Below are positions 1-9,808 of a DNA stretch of 55,276 bases, piece by piece; the first letter of the stretch is position 1, and each line of letters opens with the position of its first letter. This DNA is from Betaproteobacteria bacterium. GTDB lineage: Bacteria > Pseudomonadota > Gammaproteobacteria > Burkholderiales > SHXO01. The stretch covers positions 1 through 55,276 of the forward strand of contig JANXRW010000114.1 in assembly GCA_025356655.1 (NCBI GenBank), read 5' to 3'. Made by a program: the position numbers and the translations under genes. The notes beneath the pieces were generated by a model. The model was not told the DNA's origin, made no database searches, and saw nothing but the letters and a program-made list of their open reading frames with translations.

Positions 1-184
1 TGCTGGTCTGACCGCGCCCGCGCGGGCCGTCGCGACAAGCGGATGGGCAGCTGCAAAAATGTAGTGCCATACGCACGGCAATAACGCTCTACGTTGTTGC
101 TTTAATTAGGGTTGACGGAGCGTGATGACAAACTCGGGCTAGGCTGATCGTACCCCGCTGCACCCTGGCAGCCGACGCCGCCAT

Positions 185-211
185 TAAAGTCCGTCCGCTG
201 TGCTCCGTTAA
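185..211 (+). promoter_or_regulatory. Candidate sigma-28 (FliA) promoter of the chemoreceptor gene
   Basis: TAAAGTCC, an 11-base spacer, then TCCGTTAA. The FliA consensus is TAAAGTTT-N11-GCCGATAA, so each box matches at 6 of 8 positions with the exact spacer. It lies about 90 bases upstream of the receptor start. Nothing else was recognised in bases 1-300. Flagellar-class control is usual for chemoreceptors; the assignment is inferred from the motif alone. Confidence 0.55.
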
Positions 212-300
212 TCCCCTCATGCCGATCCCCGCAATGGGGCAGGGATCCGTGGCCCATGCGCACGCCGGCGCCGCGCCCGGGGACTCTTTAGAGCGATGCT

Positions 301-3300
301 ATGCTGACACGTCTTGGCCAGAACCTCCTGCTGTGGCAAAAATTCATGCTCCTCGGCATCCTGGGAGCCATCCTTTTCACGGTGCCGACCTACCTGTACC
401 TGCGCGACTCTAGCGCCACCATCACGGAAGCCGATCAGCAGCTTGCGGGCTTGGCACCGGCGCAAGGCCTGCTCCGAGTGGCAAGCCTGGCCCAGGCTCA
501 CCGCGCCGAGTTGGCCCTGCCGCCCACCGCCTCGAACAACGCCAGTCGTGACGCTGCCCGAAATGCGCTGAACAAGCAGTTTGCGGACATCGACCCGGTG
601 TTGCGATCTGCCCTTCGCGACGAAGCCGACCTCAAGGCATGGGACGCCGTACGGGAGAAGTGGGTCGGCATCACGAAGGCAGTGGGCAGCCCCGACGGCC
701 TGTCCGCAGGCGAGAGTTTCTCCCGCCACACGGCCTTGATAGGTCAAGCCCTGGAACTGCTGCGCGCGGTGGAGGACCGGTACGGCTTGAACCTCAGCCC
801 CGACAGCGAAACCTACTACACCGTCCTGGCGGTGCTGATGGAGATGCCGGCACTGGGCGAATCCCTCTCGCAGGCCCATGCCCGCGGCGTGAGCTTCCTG
901 GCCCAGAACGGCCAGGCCAGCGAGCGAGCCACCTTGCACTCCCTGTTGGGGAACGCCATCGACGGCGGCGAAGGACTGGACCGGGATTGGTCACGTGCCA
1001 TCGCCGCCAACCCCGGGCTGAAGAAAACGGCCCTGGACGAGGCAGTCTCCGCCGCCACTGCGGCCGTCAACAAGGCATCCATGACAGCCGAACAGAAGGT
1101 GCTGCAGGGGCCCACCCCAGCGCTGTCGGCAGAGCAGTATTCCGCGGTTTTTGCGAAAGCCATGCAGCAGCAGGCGGCACTAAACGCTCTGGGCTTCGAT
1201 CGCTTGCAGACACTCCTCGAGAGCAAGCTGCGCGCGCTCAATCACACGCGGATGCTCCTGCTCATCGCCCTGTTGGCCTGCGTGGGTGCCGCGCTGGTCG
1301 CTTCCTGGGGCATCATCCGCTCCATCGTGGGCCCGCTAGCCAGCGTCGTCGCGGCCGCGGATCGCATGGCCGCGGGAGATCTGAGCGCCACCATCGATGT
1401 GCAGGGACGAGACGAGACCGCACGCCTGGCCGCCTCCGTCCTGGCGCTGCAGCAAGTGCTGCGCAACCTGGTGGGGCAGTTGCGCGAGTTGGTCAAAGAA
1501 GCCAACGGGGGAAACTTCAAGGTACACGTGAATGATGCCGGGCTGGCCGGCTTCCAGTTGGAGATCGCCAAAGGGCTCAATGCCCTGATGCACACCACCG
1601 ACAAGGGCGTGAGCGACGTCGTCCGGGTGCTCGGCGCGGTGGCCCGCGGCAGTCTCGAGGAGCGCGTCACCGACGAGTACCAGGGCGCCTTCAACGACCT
1701 GAAGTCCTATGCCAACGACACGGTATCCGTCCTCGACAACCTGGTGGGTCAACTCAACACGCTGGTGACCGAGGCCAACCGCGGTAACTTTGCCGTTCGC
1801 GTAAGCGCAGAAGGCATGCAAGGCTTCCAGAGCGAGATCGCCGAGGGTCTGAATTCACTGGTGGCCACCACAGAAAAAGGAGTGAGCGATGTCGTGCGGG
1901 TGCTGGGCGCCGTGTCACGCGGCAGCCTCGCCGAGACCGTGGACAACGAATACGAGGGCTCCTTCCAGGACCTGAAGTCCTATGCCAACGGCACCGTCGC
2001 GGTTCTGGCCGACCTCGTGGCACAACTGCGCGAACTGGTTGCCCAAGCCAACGTCGGCAACTTGAGGGTGCGCGTGGAGACCGAGCACATGGCGGGCTTC
2101 CAGCGCGACATCGGCGAGGGGCTCAACTCGCTGATGTTGACCACGGACCGAGTGGTGAGCGATGGTATCCGCGTGCTGGGAGCCATCGCCCAGGGCAGCC
2201 TGGAGGAGCGAATCACCCACTCGTACCAAGGCGCCTTCGCCGAACTCCAGGGCTACGCCAACGGGACCGTCGACGTACTGGGCAACCTAGTGGTGCAACT
2301 TCGCTCGCTGGTGAATGAAGCGAACTCGGGCAATTTCAAGGTCCGTGCAGACTCCGGCGACCTGCGCGGCTTCCAACGCGAGATCACCGAGGGCCTCAAC
2401 GCCCTCATGACCACCACCGACCAAGGACTCAGCGACATCATCCGTGTGCTGCGCAGCGTGGCCAGTGGTCGCCTCGACCAGACCATCACCGTCAAATACC
2501 AAGGCGCCTTCGGCGAGGTGAGCGACTACGCCAATAATTTGGTCCAGGTCTTGACCCGCCTGGTGGACGAACTGCAGGCGGTGGTCAACGCCGCCTCGCG
2601 CGGTGACTTCGGCGTGCGCATGAGCTCCACCGGATTGGAGGGCTTCCAGCGGGATATTGCCCAGGGGCTGGACGCGCTCGTGACCACCACCGACGCCGGG
2701 CTGCGCGACGTGGGCCGGGTGCTCAGCAGCATGGCCCAAGGCGATCTGACCGAGCGCATCACCGCGGAATACGGGGGCACCTTCGCAAAGCTCAAACAAG
2801 ACACCAACGACACGGCGGAGCAACTCATCCGTATCGTCGGCCAGATCAAGGCAGCAGCCGACTCCATTGGCGTGGCCGCGCGCGAGATCGCGGACGGCAA
2901 CTCGGACCTCTCTCAGCGCACGGAAAACCAGGCGGGCAGTCTGGAGCAAACGGCCGCTAGTGCGGAAGAACTCGCCGCCACGGTCAAGCAAAACGCCGAC
3001 AGCGCCCGGCATGCCGACCAACTGGCCCGCGGCGCCTCCGAGGTCGCCTTGAAGGGTGGCGAAGTCGTCGGTCGTGTGGTCGAGACCATGGGCCAGATCA
3101 AGACGGCCGCCAACCGCATCGTCGACATCATCGGCGTCATCGACGGCATCGCCTTCCAAACCAACATTCTCGCGCTCAACGCGGCCGTCGAGGCGGCGCG
3201 GGCGGGAGAGCAGGGTCGTGGCTTTGCCGTGGTTGCCACCGAGGTACGCAACCTCGCGCAGCGCAGCGCCGTAGCGGCCAAGGAGATCAAGTCACTGATC

Positions 3301-3633
3301 TCCGAATCCGCACAGCGGGTGCAGTTGGGCACGGAACTAGCCGACAACGCCGGGCGTACCATGAGCGCCGTGGTGGACTCGGTCAAATCGGTGACCACCA
3401 TCATGGGCGAGATCGCGGCGGCCTCGAACGAGCAAAGCCAGGGCATCCAACAGGTCACCGAGGCCATGCAGGAAATGGACGCCGCCACGCAGCAAAATGC
3501 CACCCTGGTGGAAGAAGCCCGCATGGCCACGGCCAGTTTGGCGGATCAGGCCCAGGCGCTTCTGGAAGCAGTCGCCGTCTTCAAGCTGACCGCTGGCGAG
3601 ACGCCCCACTACGACGAGGCCACGGCGGCCTGA
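301..3633 (+). CDS. Methyl-accepting chemotaxis protein with poly-HAMP array (1110 aa)
   Basis: Inner-membrane chemoreceptor that would pass a periplasmic signal to CheA/CheW. TM1 lies at about residues 17-37, followed by a largely helical sensor region to about 317, TM2 at 318-342 and a canonical HAMP at about 343-389. Five repeats of exactly 91 residues then begin at residues 390, 481, 572, 663 and 754; each looks like a pair of HAMP-like units (motifs such as EANxGNF, GFQxEI and GLNxL). The cytoplasmic signalling tip ([20 protein letters not shown]) is near 950-970. No CheR/CheB-tethering pentapeptide is visible at the C-terminus. The ATG has only a weak ribosome site. The receptor family is certain; the ligand is unknown. 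Confidence 0.95.
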   Translation: MLTRLGQNLLLWQKFMLLGILGAILFTVPTYLYLRDSSATITEADQQLAGLAPAQGLLRVASLAQAHRAELALPPTASNNASRDAARNALNKQFADIDPVLRSALRDEADLKAWDAVREKWVGITKAVGSPDGLSAGESFSRHTALIGQALELLRAVEDRYGLNLSPDSETYYTVLAVLMEMPALGESLSQAHARGVSFLAQNGQASERATLHSLLGNAIDGGEGLDRDWSRAIAANPGLKKTALDEAVSAATAAVNKASMTAEQKVLQGPTPALSAEQYSAVFAKAMQQQAALNALGFDRLQTLLESKLRALNHTRMLLLIALLACVGAALVASWGIIRSIVGPLASVVAAADRMAAGDLSATIDVQGRDETARLAASVLALQQVLRNLVGQLRELVKEANGGNFKVHVNDAGLAGFQLEIAKGLNALMHTTDKGVSDVVRVLGAVARGSLEERVTDEYQGAFNDLKSYANDTVSVLDNLVGQLNTLVTEANRGNFAVRVSAEGMQGFQSEIAEGLNSLVATTEKGVSDVVRVLGAVSRGSLAETVDNEYEGSFQDLKSYANGTVAVLADLVAQLRELVAQANVGNLRVRVETEHMAGFQRDIGEGLNSLMLTTDRVVSDGIRVLGAIAQGSLEERITHSYQGAFAELQGYANGTVDVLGNLVVQLRSLVNEANSGNFKVRADSGDLRGFQREITEGLNALMTTTDQGLSDIIRVLRSVASGRLDQTITVKYQGAFGEVSDYANNLVQVLTRLVDELQAVVNAASRGDFGVRMSSTGLEGFQRDIAQGLDALVTTTDAGLRDVGRVLSSMAQGDLTERITAEYGGTFAKLKQDTNDTAEQLIRIVGQIKAAADSIGVAAREIADGNSDLSQRTENQAGSLEQTAASAEELAATVKQNADSARHADQLARGASEVALKGGEVVGRVVETMGQIKTAANRIVDIIGVIDGIAFQTNILALNAAVEAARAGEQGRGFAVVATEVRNLAQRSAVAAKEIKSLISESAQRVQLGTELADNAGRTMSAVVDSVKSVTTIMGEIAAASNEQSQGIQQVTEAMQEMDAATQQNATLVEEARMATASLADQAQALLEAVAVFKLTAGETPHYDEATAA
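1468..2832 (+). repeat. Five tandem 273-bp coding repeats (91-aa HAMP-pair units)
   Basis: Repeat starts are 1468, 1741, 2014, 2287 and 2560, spaced 273 bases apart with no insertion or deletion. Each begins with a leucine-valine pair followed by a hydrophobic helix, has EAN/AN-x-GN(F/L) about 12 residues in, a GFQ motif about 30 in, and V(L)(G/R)(A/S)(V/I) near 60. Copies have diverged in sequence but not in length, which suggests register is under selection. Confidence 0.85.
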
Positions 3634-4373
3634 CCTGTAGCCACTCTGAACCCTCCCTCCCCGTGCCGCCGCGACGAAGATCGCGCATCGAAGACGCACC
3701 TGCCGGGGAGTTATGGAAAAGCGAGGCGACGCATGGCCCCGCCGCGGGCGGGCTCACCTCGCCCCCCAACGAGGCCGGGGCCAGTCGACGCTCCATCATC
3801 GCGCACGGATCGCCGAGGTCGCGCGAGCTCGTGGATGACCGTGAGGAAAAGGGGTCGCCGGCAAGATTTTGCCGTTCCCTGGCCCTGCAACTTCAAGGCC
3901 CCCGGCCTTACCCGGACGAACCAAGTGACCGAGGAACGTTTTGACCGGGGCGCGCGTGCCAGCGGATACAGGCGTTTCGCTGCCCGGTGACTCTGGGGAT
4001 CGATGGTAATCACCTGGGTCTTCATGGCGAACTCCGCCAACGGGTCTATACAAGCAAGACCGAGCATCGCCCACCCCAAGGGTGGGAAAATCACCGACGC
4101 ACAACAGCCCAGCGGAAAGATCACGTCGATCGTTCCTGGAAAATCCATGGTGTGATCCGACCTGGTGACAACGCGCGGCAGCGTCCTAGGTTTCCGCTAT
4201 CCATTGTCATCAGGATCTCTCGCGGAAACAACAGACCGCCAGACATCATTTCTGCACGCTGGGACCGCGCCCGTCCGACGATGGGATGGCCTGTTCCGGA
4301 TCAACTGCCGACCCGGCAGCGCGTCGCTGTCAGCGCCGCCAGGCTGGTGGCCGCGACCCGCGCCGAACTTTGA
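3634..4373. other. Intergenic stretch with no recognisable gene
   Basis: About 740 bases between the chemoreceptor and a decayed membrane-protein gene. Several open frames exist on both strands, but none has a recognisable family, signal peptide or convincing ribosome site. Given the decayed genes elsewhere in the window, part of this may be older gene debris. Confidence 0.4.
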
Positions 4374-4833
4374 TCATCTCCGGAAACGAACTCTCGCCTT
4401 TTCTGCAAAAGCGATGGATCCACGGCTATCGCGTCCCATGCCGAACGAGCTGAACGAAAATGGCCTGGCAGGACGAAACACACGCTCTGATCCGCGACGT
4501 CTCGGCGTAACCAAGCGCAGAGCAGTGCGCGGCGGATCCATCAACGCCGACGGGTTGACGTTCATGATGTTTGATGACCCCACCCGTTCCTCGATTCCCC
4601 GAGTCCTTAATTGCGAGCGAATCCCCGTCGCCCTAGACCTCGTCCACCAGGTCCCACACTAGCCGCTTGATTAGGACGTATCCACCGACTCCCATTTCAC
4701 GAGGCAGGACCAAGACGGGGGCATTTCTCGCGACCACACCACCGACAATGGAGGTGACCCAGAAGAACGCTAGAAGACCGAATCCCACGAGCGGGAACCG
4801 TGCCTTCATGATGAACAAGGATTTGGGCGACAT
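4374..4833 (-). pseudogene. Decayed small two-helix membrane protein gene
   Basis: The frame starts at an ATG at 4833 with a good GGAAGG-type site 7 bases upstream. It encodes MSPKSLFIMKARFPL..., one or two hydrophobic segments, then RLVWDLVDEV, where a TAG stops it (4633-4635). If that TAG is read as TAC (Tyr), the sequence continues VYGDGDSLAIKDSG; a one-base frameshift at a G-run near 4606 then restores IEERVGSSNIMNVNPSAL and NPP/DPPR-T-LRL. The order (membrane anchor, DLVDEVYD, EERV, SNIMNV, PPRxTLRL) matches a small conserved hypothetical bacterial protein as I remember it. One nonsense change plus one frameshift indicate a pseudogene. Confidence 0.7.
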
Positions 4834-4957
4834 TCGCTTAACCTTCCCCGCAAGCAGCAACGACTTCGCTTCGCAGCAGGGTTGCCTACGGGTGATGTGG
4901 CCGCGCAGCGATACCGTTTATGTCCCGACCTTACGACCCCTTCCGGGCCGCTGGCGC

Positions 4958-7057
4958 TCAAAGTACCTTAGGTTCAGCTGAGGCGGCCGGCCGCACCCAG
5001 ACGGCGGTGTCATGGAAAACCGCGCCGCCGTTGGGCCACCCGGGCTCGGCGCTGGTGAGCGCATTGATCCCCAGTCCGTTGACAAAACTGCGGTTTGGCC
5101 ACAGCCCCTCCACCACCACCACGCCGCGCTGCTGGCCCTCACGCGGACGCACGTGCACCGTCACCTCGCCGCGGTCGTTGCCGATGCACACGGTGTCGTC
5201 CTCCACCACGCCCAGTGCCGCGCAATCCTCCGGATGCAACAGGGCGGTGGGGCGGCGCTCGCGCCGCACCGAACTCGGCGTCTCGGTGAAGGTGGAGTTG
5301 AGGAATGTGCGCGCGGGCGCCGCCAGGAGCCGGAAGGGGTGCCTCGGGCTCGCGCGCTCGATGACATCCAGGTGATCGGGCAGCACCGGCATCTCGCGCC
5401 AGCGGCCGCCGAACTTCTGCCAGTCGGGACGAAAATGGAACCGGCCGTCCGGGTTCGGGAACCCATCGAGGAAGTGCATGCGTTCGAACTCCAGCGCGAA
5501 ATCCTGCCCCCCGCGCTCGTAGTTCGTGGCGGCATCCCACATCCCAGAGGCGCGCAGCGATTCGTCCATGATCTCCCAGGCGCTCATCTGGAACCCCGAA
5601 TGCTGAGCCCCCAGACGCTTGGCCAGTTCGCAGATCACGTAGTGGTTCTCGCGGGCCTCCCCGGGCGCCTCCAGGAGCTTGCGCGCCACCTGGAACGTGG
5701 TGTGCCCGCTAGCGGTGTAGAAGTCGTCGTGCTCAAGAAAGGCAGTGGCGGGCAGGACCACGTCGGCGAAGGCGGCCGTCTCGGTCATGAACTGCTCGTG
5801 CACGCAAACGAAGAGGTCCTCCCGGGCAAGGCCCTGATGGACCAAGTGCAGTTCCGGGCAGACCATGGCCGGATTGGTGTTTTGGACCAGCATCGCGGTG
5901 ACGGGCGGACCGCCCGAGAGCGCCGCGGGGTCGCCGGTCAAGATGGGGCCCAACCGGGATTGATCCAACTCGCGAACGGACGCGTCCACCAGGTCCAACC
6001 CCTCGATCAGGGTCCGATCCAGCGGATAAAGTGCACCTTGCCCGTAGAGGGCACCGCCGCCCCTGTGCTTCCAGGCCCCGGTCACCGCCGACAAGCAGGT
6101 CACGGCGTGCATGTTTGCCGCCCCATTGCGCGAGCGCGAGAACCCGTGGTGGCACCGGATGAAACTAGCCCGGTGCCCGCCGAAGAGCCGCGCGAAGGCG
6201 ACGATGGTCTCGACGCTGAGCCCGGTGATGGCGCTTGCCCACTGCGGTGTGCGCGTGGCCAGATGTGCGGCCAGATCTTCCGGACAATCCGTGTGGGCAC
6301 GAAGGTAGTCCCAGTCGGCAAAGCCCTCGGCGAAGAGCACATGCATCACCGCGCAGGCGAGCGCGCCGTCGGTTCCGGGCAGCAACGCCAGGTGCAGGTC
6401 CGCCTTGTCCGCCGTCGGCGTCCGGTAGGGATCCACCACGACGAGGGGCGCGCCGCGCCGCTTGGCTGCCATGGCGTGCTGCATGACGTGCACCTGCGTG
6501 TGTACGGGGTTTCCCCCCCAGATCACCACTAGGTCCGCGTGTTGCGCCGCTTCGCGCAGATCCACGCCACGCTTGGCCCCCACCCCTGCGAGCCAGCCCG
6601 TATCGGCCAAGCTGACGCAGATCGTGGAGAACCAGCGCGAATACTTCATGGCGTGGCGCAGGCGCTGGATGCCGTCGCGCTGCACCAAGCCCATGGTTCC
6701 CGCGTAAAAATACGGCCAGACCGTCTCGCTTCCCAGCTGGCGTGCCTTATCCTGGAACGCTTCGGCCACGCGGTCGAGCGCCTCGTCCCAGGCAATAGGC
6801 CGCCACTGGCCGGGAGAGGTCGGGTCGGCACCCTTCGGACCGCAACGAAGCAGCGGTCGAGTGAGGCGGCCGGGGTGATGCAAGCGCTCGGCGTAGCGGG
6901 CCACTTTTTCGCAAATGACGCCGTCGGTATAGGAGTTGCGCCGGGAACCGCGCAGGCGGCCGATACGGCCGTCGTCGAGGAGTTCAACCTCCAGCGCGCA
7001 AGTGCTGGTGCAATCGTGGGGGCAAACCGAGGCGGCAGTACGCGGGCGGGCGCTCAT
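4958..7057 (-). CDS. Molybdopterin oxidoreductase, DMSO-reductase superfamily (699 aa)
   Basis: A bis-MGD molybdenum enzyme with one N-terminal [4Fe-4S] site: Cys12, Cys16 and Cys20 in CPHDCTSTC and Cys49 in GVICEK. Typical molybdopterin motifs follow (VVIWGGNPVHT near 178, VVVDPYRT near 208, ADVVLPATAFLE near 440), and a C-terminal molydopterin-binding domain from about 585 (NSTFTETPS). There is no Tat signal, so it should be cytoplasmic. No electron-transfer or membrane-anchor subunit lies beside it. It is the last gene of a leftward operon after porin, PBP-like and SCO genes, with a 73-base gap to the SCO gene. The substrate cannot be told from sequence; it could reduce or oxidise an oxyanion or an organic S/N-oxide. 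No clear ribosome site is visible at the ATG. Confidence 0.9.
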   Translation of the reverse strand: MSARPRTAASVCPHDCTSTCALEVELLDDGRIGRLRGSRRNSYTDGVICEKVARYAERLHHPGRLTRPLLRCGPKGADPTSPGQWRPIAWDEALDRVAEAFQDKARQLGSETVWPYFYAGTMGLVQRDGIQRLRHAMKYSRWFSTICVSLADTGWLAGVGAKRGVDLREAAQHADLVVIWGGNPVHTQVHVMQHAMAAKRRGAPLVVVDPYRTPTADKADLHLALLPGTDGALACAVMHVLFAEGFADWDYLRAHTDCPEDLAAHLATRTPQWASAITGLSVETIVAFARLFGGHRASFIRCHHGFSRSRNGAANMHAVTCLSAVTGAWKHRGGGALYGQGALYPLDRTLIEGLDLVDASVRELDQSRLGPILTGDPAALSGGPPVTAMLVQNTNPAMVCPELHLVHQGLAREDLFVCVHEQFMTETAAFADVVLPATAFLEHDDFYTASGHTTFQVARKLLEAPGEARENHYVICELAKRLGAQHSGFQMSAWEIMDESLRASGMWDAATNYERGGQDFALEFERMHFLDGFPNPDGRFHFRPDWQKFGGRWREMPVLPDHLDVIERASPRHPFRLLAAPARTFLNSTFTETPSSVRRERRPTALLHPEDCAALGVVEDDTVCIGNDRGEVTVHVRPREGQQRGVVVVEGLWPNRSFVNGLGINALTSAEPGWPNGGAVFHDTAVWVRPAASAEPKVL

Positions 7058-7130
7058 GGGATAGACCGGTCAGCTGAGAGGCTAACGAGCCTACCACAGG
7101 GCCTCGACCCACCATAGGGCCCGCATGCCC

Positions 7131-7721
7131 TCAATGCGCGCCCAGCACCGCCGCGGGGCCGCGCGCAGGCACCCCTTCGAGGAAGCCTTCGAGCCGCTCA
7201 TCCTGCCAGTGCATGCGCCGCCGGATCTCGCCATCGGGCCCCACGAGTGCAATGCCGAAGTCGTGCAGGACATGGTCGTCGTAGAGCCAGTAGTCGATGC
7301 CCAGTAAGCTGGCCACCAGGCGGGTGGCGCCAGGATCCCCGGACAGGAAGGTCCAATTGCTTCGCTCGAGATGGTGGCTGCGACGGTAGCTACGCCAGGC
7401 CTCCGGCGTGTCCGTTCTCGGATCGAGCCCCACCAGGACGAACTGCAGGTCTAGCCCGCGCGCATCGGCGAGCTGCTGCAATTGCTCCAGGCGCCGCAAG
7501 GTTGTCGAGCAAATACGCGTGCAGGCGCCGTAGGCCATGCTCACGACGCTGACGCTGCCGCGAAAGCGTGAGAGCTGAAGCGCATGAGACGTGTCGTCCA
7601 CCCAGTGCGAGGACAGTTGGTAAAGATTGGCCCCCTGACCGGGCACGCTGAGCAGCAACAACCCCGCTGCCAAGGCTAAGCGCCAGCGGCCAGACGAGAC
7701 CCGTCCGCCCAGGGGAGCCAT
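7131..7721 (-). CDS. SCO1/SenC/PrrC-like copper-binding thioredoxin-fold protein (196 aa)
   Basis: It has an N-terminal signal/anchor helix (about residues 13-30) and a thioredoxin-like fold with the SCO copper site CxxxC (ACTRIC, around residues 66-71) and a downstream His in DHVLHDFG. SCO proteins deliver copper to CuA of cytochrome oxidase or act as periplasmic thiol/copper reductases. No oxidase gene is in the window, so a role in maturing or protecting a periplasmic partner of this operon is an inference. It starts 4 bases after the stop of the PBP-like gene, indicating co-translation. Confidence 0.85.
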   Translation of the reverse strand: MAPLGGRVSSGRWRLALAAGLLLLSVPGQGANLYQLSSHWVDDTSHALQLSRFRGSVSVVSMAYGACTRICSTTLRRLEQLQQLADARGLDLQFVLVGLDPRTDTPEAWRSYRRSHHLERSNWTFLSGDPGATRLVASLLGIDYWLYDDHVLHDFGIALVGPDGEIRRRMHWQDERLEGFLEGVPARGPAAVLGAH

Positions 7722-7725
7722 GGCG

Positions 7726-8133
7726 CTAGAACTTCTGGATCAGCTTGACGCCCGCGGGCGGCGGGGCCGACAGGTAACCCACCGCACCGGGGGTGGATTT
7801 CACAACGGCAAGCACTTCGGCATCCCCGCCCTTCGCTGCTGGCGCGTTGAGGCCTTCCCGGAAGCTCTTCTTAGTCCAGAGCGCCTCGTACTTTCCCGCA
7901 TCGAGCTTCACCACCTTGGAGAGAAATTCGGCATGTGCGCTTGCATTGTCCACCGGGACCAGTTTCACAGCGCCCGCGAGTTGCTTCTCGCCCACGAACA
8001 CATCGCGTACTTCCCCGCCGGAGAGGTTGACCCCGGCGTTGGCCACCACGTAGACGTCGGCGGCAGCCGACAGCGGACCTGCCAGGGCGGAAAACACGGC
8101 GAGCAGGGAAATCAGTTTGGTTTTTCGCATCAT
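7726..8133 (-). CDS. Small PstS-like periplasmic substrate-binding-domain protein (135 aa)
   Basis: It has a signal peptide (KLISLLAVFSALAGPLSAAA, cleavage after about residue 25) and then one lobe of the phosphate-binding PstS-like fold (VYVVANAGVNLSGGEVRDVFVGE, FLSKVV, STPGAVGYLS). Proteins this short are common beside porins and lack the second lobe of true ABC binding proteins. The tandem ATGs at 8133 and 8130 follow GAGGA at good spacing. It lies 8 bases after the porin stop and 4 before the SCO gene. It probably binds an oxyanion in the periplasm; no ABC permease is nearby. Confidence 0.75.
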   Translation of the reverse strand: MMRKTKLISLLAVFSALAGPLSAAADVYVVANAGVNLSGGEVRDVFVGEKQLAGAVKLVPVDNASAHAEFLSKVVKLDAGKYEALWTKKSFREGLNAPAAKGGDAEVLAVVKSTPGAVGYLSAPPPAGVKLIQKF

Positions 8134-8141
8134 GCGGGTCC

Positions 8142-9458
8142 TCAGAAACGCACAGAAAACTGGGCGCGCACCTCGTTGTAGCTGCTGTCGATACGCTTTT
8201 CGTCCGTCCGGTTAACTTCCAGCTTCAGTGCCGATCGGGGCGTCAGGTCGTAGCGCAGGCCCAACGATGTACGGGTGTAACTGCCGCCGCTGGCGAGAGC
8301 AAAAAAGTAGGGATCGGTCTGGTCGAGGGACGCCTTCTCGTAGCGGAGGTACGGAGTCCAGCCGCCATCGAGACGCCGCCCCGCTTGAGCGAAGCCCGCC
8401 CAACTACTATGGCTCCCGCTTCCACCCAGATTGTCTTGGTCTTTAAAGCGGTAATACTCGGTCAACACTTCCCAGTCATCGGTATCGTAAACGCCGTAGC
8501 CGCCGTAATAGCGGAACTTGTCGCTGCCCGTGTGCGCGCCGCCGGTGTAGACGTCCACCGTCTGGGCGTTGCCGTGCACGCCCAGGGCGAGGCCGGCCAG
8601 CGAACCGGAGAACTCGTAGCCCAACTTGCCCCCAAGGGACTTGTTTCCGTTGCTGTCGCGCACCGGCTGGAAGTCCAAGGTGCCGTCGACGACCCGGCCG
8701 CCGTTTCCCACGAAGACGTCATAGGTCACTTTGCCGTCGCCAGCGCTGGTGCGGCCAGTGCCCCAGATACCCACCGTGTGGGCAGGCAACACGCCACCTT
8801 TGTCCTCGAAGTCGATGAATCTCGGGCGCATCAGCGAGGTCTGGATTTGTGCGCCATGGTGAAAAGCCGTGCTCCAATACCCGTACGGCGTGTGGAAACG
8901 ACCGCCCCAAAGAGTAAGCGCGTCGTTCACTGTATACCCCAATTGCATACGCTCTACGTCCGTGCCAATGGTACCGTCTGCGCCGTATTCAATGACCACC
9001 TCCGCCAGCATCTTCACGCGCTCGGAGAGCTCTGGCGTAAGGAAGAGGTCCAAGTTGCCCATGGTGAAGCCGCCCTTGCGATCATCCGCGGCCGGCGCCT
9101 GGGAGTGGGTGTAACCCACGTCTGCAAAGCCATGCAGCGGCACACCCACATTGGTCTGGGGCTTCCCGGCCGATTCCGTCAGCTGGGTTACGCTGCGCTC
9201 GAGCGCCTCGATACGGGCGGCAGCAGCGGGGTCGGCGGGCGCAGTGGCAGCGGTTGCGCCGGCGTCCACCGGAGCGGCCGGCTTCGCCTGACTGAGTTCG
9301 TTCACTTTGTCGCTCAACTGCCGGACCAAGCGCTCGAGTTCCGCGATACGCTCGCTATCGGTCTGCGCGAAAACGGGTCCGGCCCACAGAAGAGACTGTG
9401 CCAGCGCCAGGCTTACGGCAACGCGCAGGCGCGCGGAAGGTCGCGAGGATGGGGTCAA
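8142..9458 (-). CDS. Outer-membrane porin, coiled-coil plus beta-barrel (438 aa)
   Basis: The start chosen is TTG at 9458, which has GGAG 8 bases upstream and leads directly into a signal peptide ending AGPVFAQ; the open frame extends 71 codons further upstream but that part is low-complexity and lacks secretion features. After the signal peptide comes a short coiled coil (ELERLVRQLSDKVNEL), an Ala/Pro linker, then a barrel-like region with alternating hydrophobic residues ending in QFSVRF, the terminal aromatic typical of outer-membrane barrels. It is first gene of the PBP/SCO/molybdoenzyme operon and probably supplies its small-molecule substrate. Confidence 0.85.
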   Translation of the reverse strand: MTPSSRPSARLRVAVSLALAQSLLWAGPVFAQTDSERIAELERLVRQLSDKVNELSQAKPAAPVDAGATAATAPADPAAAARIEALERSVTQLTESAGKPQTNVGVPLHGFADVGYTHSQAPAADDRKGGFTMGNLDLFLTPELSERVKMLAEVVIEYGADGTIGTDVERMQLGYTVNDALTLWGGRFHTPYGYWSTAFHHGAQIQTSLMRPRFIDFEDKGGVLPAHTVGIWGTGRTSAGDGKVTYDVFVGNGGRVVDGTLDFQPVRDSNGNKSLGGKLGYEFSGSLAGLALGVHGNAQTVDVYTGGAHTGSDKFRYYGGYGVYDTDDWEVLTEYYRFKDQDNLGGSGSHSSWAGFAQAGRRLDGGWTPYLRYEKASLDQTDPYFFALASGGSYTRTSLGLRYDLTPRSALKLEVNRTDEKRIDSSYNEVRAQFSVRF

Positions 9459-9549
9459 GATGGTATCTCCAGGTTCGTTGTGACGGCGCTCGCCACGGCG
9501 GAGCTCTGTTAGGCTTGTCAGCACCGCGCCAAGGCAGCCTCCGTGCCTT

Positions 9550-9576
9550 TTATCGGCCCGCCGCTCCGGTGCTTTA
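9550..9576 (-). promoter_or_regulatory. Near-consensus sigma-28 (FliA) promoter facing the porin operon
   Basis: Read on the minus strand: TAAAGCAC, an 11-base spacer, then GCCGATAA. The -10 element is identical to the FliA consensus and the -35 keeps the essential TAAAG. The predicted start of transcription is near 9542, giving a leader of about 85 bases to the TTG start at 9458. The rest of the 350-base gap (9459-9808) between the divergent porin and TAXI genes shows nothing else recognisable. Confidence 0.6.
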
Positions 9577-9808
9577 GACAATTCCGGGACATTTCCGGGG
9601 CCCGCGCGGGCAGCGGAAGATGGCCAGCCACTCCTGCCGCGATGGTGACGGCGCTCAAGGCGCTCGGCCAACTTGAGGCCCTGCCCCTTGGTCGAACCGC
9701 CGTGCGTTGCGTTGCGTTGCCTCTGGCACGGGCGCGGGCGCGGCGCAGGCGCAGACCCTATACTTCGAAATCGATGGTCCTTCTGGGCATCTTGGAGTCG
9801 CTGCCCCC

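Noticed and set aside
112..145. Sigma-70 promoter TTGACG upstream of the first chemoreceptor
   Set aside because: No -10-like hexamer lies at 16-19 bases; the nearest candidate is 22 bases away. The FliA-like element at 185 is better placed.
1468..2832. Tandem 273-bp repeats as a CRISPR or satellite array
   Set aside because: The repeats are in frame, diverged at the DNA level, and encode HAMP-like protein units inside one chemoreceptor.
5012..6532. 506-codon plus-strand frame within the molybdoenzyme gene
   Set aside because: Antisense shadow rich in His, Arg and Gly without any domain; the minus-strand frame carries all catalytic motifs.
8142..9671. 509-residue version of the porin
   Set aside because: The first 71 codons are non-secretory low-complexity sequence overlapping the FliA-like promoter; TTG at 9458 has a good ribosome site and leads straight into a signal peptide.
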